In this document: piece after piece, positions 62,239 to 64,000 of the stretch
Layout of the letters: each line of letters opens with the position of its first letter
Numbering within the stretch: position 1 is the stretch's first letter
Source of the DNA: Balanoglossus misakiensis
Taxonomy: Eukaryota; Hemichordata
DNA length: 64,000 bases
Assembly (NCBI GenBank): GCA_040954595.2
Contig: CM082576.2
Coordinates: 5,890,001-5,954,000, forward strand
Reading direction: 5' to 3'
Made by a program: the position numbers and the translations under genes
Notes under the pieces: model-generated
Seen by the model: the letters and a program-made list of their open reading frames with translations, nothing else
Told to the model about the DNA's origin: nothing
Database searches by the model: none

Positions 62239-62821
62239 TGGACTTGAAAACACGAAGTAAATGTACACCTTTGAGACGAAGAAAATAAATCCATTACTCT
62301 CAACCGTCAAGATCTCTTTTGTTCATGCATTTTGTTATCGTGACATGCCAGTTAATGGGCACGTGGGACGTACTCATTTGCAAGACCAATTTCCGAGACG
62401 AAGTTCGACATCAACAGCACAGAATGTGAACCCATCCTCTTTAATTTGAAGACAAATGATATAGACCTGACGTAGATTCACTTCTCGATATAATGATTGA
62501 AAAGGCTGTTAGTTTCTCTGTCCTATTTCCGTACATTGGATTTGTGACCATCTCATTTAATAAAACAGAATGTTCATTGAAGTCGCTTCACAACTTTGCG
62601 TTAAGAGAAACTCGACACAAGAACGCGCAATGTATACAAAATACGTCCAAATTGACCTTCCGTACCTTTCCGAATCCTCACAAAAAATTATCAGTCATCG
62701 GAAATCACACTATAACATCGCCATTCTTTATAAACACCGCGACCACTTCAGTTATGCAGTGTGATTCTAGACATCAGCGAATCGCATTCTGTGGCTAACC
62801 TTGAAGGCATTTTATGGAGGA

Positions 62822-62835
62822 GTTTCCATAGCAAC
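62822..62835. promoter_or_regulatory. RFX X-box motif (exact consensus match)
   Basis: GTTTCCATAGCAAC fits GTYNCCATRGNAAC at every position. It lies 1.4 kb inside the presumed first intron of the right-edge gene, where enhancers are common. A near match (GTTTCAATGGAAAC) follows at 63454. Confidence 0.45.
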
Positions 62836-63909
62836 TATTCTACTAACAGCTTGAACCATTTATCCGAAAGGCATGACTGAAGGTAATTTCAGGGTGGCAG
62901 CGAAAGTCGCTCTTGTGATGTTAAGTGATGTGATGTTGATGTTAAGCGCCACAGCAGACATTGTTGCGAAAATGAGAGGAAATGTGTGGAAGCGCTAGAA
63001 ATTTCAGAAGTACTGTTACAGTTCACTTTCTGCTCTAACTACGTGTAACTTCAAATGAGAACAAAATCACTGTCGCCATTCTGCACAATCATGACAGGGA
63101 AGCGGATATTGAAATTTTCCGGGGACACGGGGGATAGTTCAGATAACCGAACGCTGCAAATGGCGTACTGATGTTTTACTTGAATTTTCTGTCGTAATTT
63201 CTCTCTTTTATTTGATGCACACGTCTTTCTCAACTTAGCTTGCTAGAGGCGTAAACTTCATCACTAGTTGATCCAACTGAAATGAGTAAATTAATCAGGA
63301 ATTTCTGCAATAACTGCAGTTATATAATACGTTTCAGAAATCATTATACAGAACACGAAAAGAAAATCTTGAGAACTATTTCCTAATAAGAAAGGTCCAT
63401 AACTGCTCTCTTCGAAATATGTAACGTCAATAATAAGCGCAGATTACTTGGATGTTTCAATGGAAACTCATAGGAAACCATTACCTTGGTTGCACGCAAA
63501 TGTTTCCGGCATATTACAATACTTTGCACTTAAGATGAAACAATGATGAAAGAGAGTAATGACGTAAAACGTTTATATTTGTGAGAATAACTCACGCGAA
63601 CTATATAGCATCGTTTTTTTGTCCGTTTTGAATGTTTGCTTGTAAAGTGTTTCTTCAAATTTAAGAATCCCGGTCCCCAAAACGCAATTGAGTATTTTTT
63701 TCATGAAATTTTGGTCGAGGTCAATGCTTCCTTCTATATTCGGTAATAACTGTTTACATGTATTGCGTCAAATGAAAATATTTGTGCTACTTTTGGACCA
63801 AATCAGACTATCTGGACAGGATGTACATGGTTGTAATTTAAAATAATATTCTTGAACTTATAACCCACATTATAAGCCCTATATATGTACACCTATTTAT
63901 TTGTGACAG

Positions 63910-64000
63910 CTCTAAATTTACAATTACCAACACCACCAGTGAAAGTGGTCAACGAAGGAATAACACATGGCGAAGTAATATGTCCGGATATTGGTGCAAC
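63910..64000 (+). CDS. Exon 2 of the right-edge gene, possible Ig-like domain start (cut by window end)
   Basis: After the acceptor TTTGTGACAG the sequence is open to the window end in the one frame that continues the phase-1 exon at 61357. The joined codon is G|CT (Ala), then LNLQLPTPPVKV, VNEGITHGEVIC and PDIGA. A proline-rich lead, then V-x-E-G and a Cys preceded by alternating hydrophobic residues, resembles strands A' and B of an immunoglobulin-like domain with its first disulfide Cys. With only 30 residues visible and the second Cys and core Trp outside the window, the domain call is tentative. Phase-1 Ig exons directly after a signal-peptide exon are common in cell-surface receptors. 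Confidence 0.45.

Larger units (their letters stand above)
61427..63909 (+). other. Presumed intron 1 of the right-edge gene (2,483 bp, phase 1)
   Basis: Begins GTAAGT and ends TTATTTGTGACAG after a moderately pyrimidine-rich stretch. Inside are a G13 run at 62226-62238, an exact X-box match at 62822 and a near match at 63454. Open frames at 61904-62260 and 62493-62798 show no recognisable domain, and no alternative exon of matching phase was found. Confidence 0.5.

Noticed and set aside
61904-62260. 118-residue plus-strand open frame in the presumed intron of the right-edge gene
   Set aside because: It runs into a G13 homopolymer and cannot be joined in phase to the signal-peptide exon, because the phase-1 continuation from the nearby acceptor hits a stop.
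19888-64000. tRNA or rRNA genes
   Set aside because: I looked for GWTCRANNC-type B boxes with paired arms and for rRNA-like conserved blocks, and found none that fold.

Overview
This is a piece of an animal nuclear genome. The evidence is an intron-split gene with canonical GT/AG splice sites, a ~20 kb satellite DNA array, a 100-N scaffold gap, AT-rich intergenic DNA and simple-sequence microsatellites; nothing looks bacterial. The one clearly recognisable gene is a membrane-anchored (MGC N-terminus) globin of the globin X/neuroglobin-like kind, with the two classical globin introns. Large introns, long poly-G runs and the absence of any recognisable vertebrate interspersed repeat suggest a marine invertebrate, perhaps an invertebrate deuterostome. 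That assignment is inference and not firm.

Layout. Positions 1-19887 are a head-to-tail array of an 88-bp satellite (about 225 units in the window), interrupted only by a gap of exactly 100 Ns at 3029-3128. The array runs off the left edge and ends at 19887, where monomers become visibly more diverged. It shows higher-order structure: 1-3028 is repeated at 7128-10156 with the same variant bases in the same order (offset 7127-7128 bp, about 81 monomers), and a divergent monomer type recurs between 16.5 and 19.8 kb. From 19888 to 21577 is unique sequence downstream of the globin gene.

The globin gene lies on the minus strand across 21 kb: exon 1 at 42626-42813, exon 2 at 26297-26525, exon 3 at 21578-21865. 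The introns are 16.1 kb (phase 2, splitting an Arg codon AG|G) and 4.4 kb (phase 0). The predicted product is 234 residues: a likely dual-acylated N-terminus, a globin fold with both haem-pocket histidines, and an acidic C-terminal tail.

From about 43 to 61.3 kb I find no gene that I can support. It holds small diverged duplications, palindromes, microsatellites, a few RFX X-box-like motifs, a possible trace of a THAP zinc finger, and at about 59.8 kb a diverged, inverted two-unit relic of the same satellite, 40 kb from the array.

At the right edge a second gene probably begins on the plus strand: a TATA-like box at 61294, a signal-peptide exon at 61357-61426 ending in a strong GTAAGT donor (phase 1), and a phase-compatible exon from 63910 to the window end that reads like the start of an immunoglobulin-like domain. 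The two genes are divergently oriented and do not overlap. Nothing in the sequence shows that they act together.
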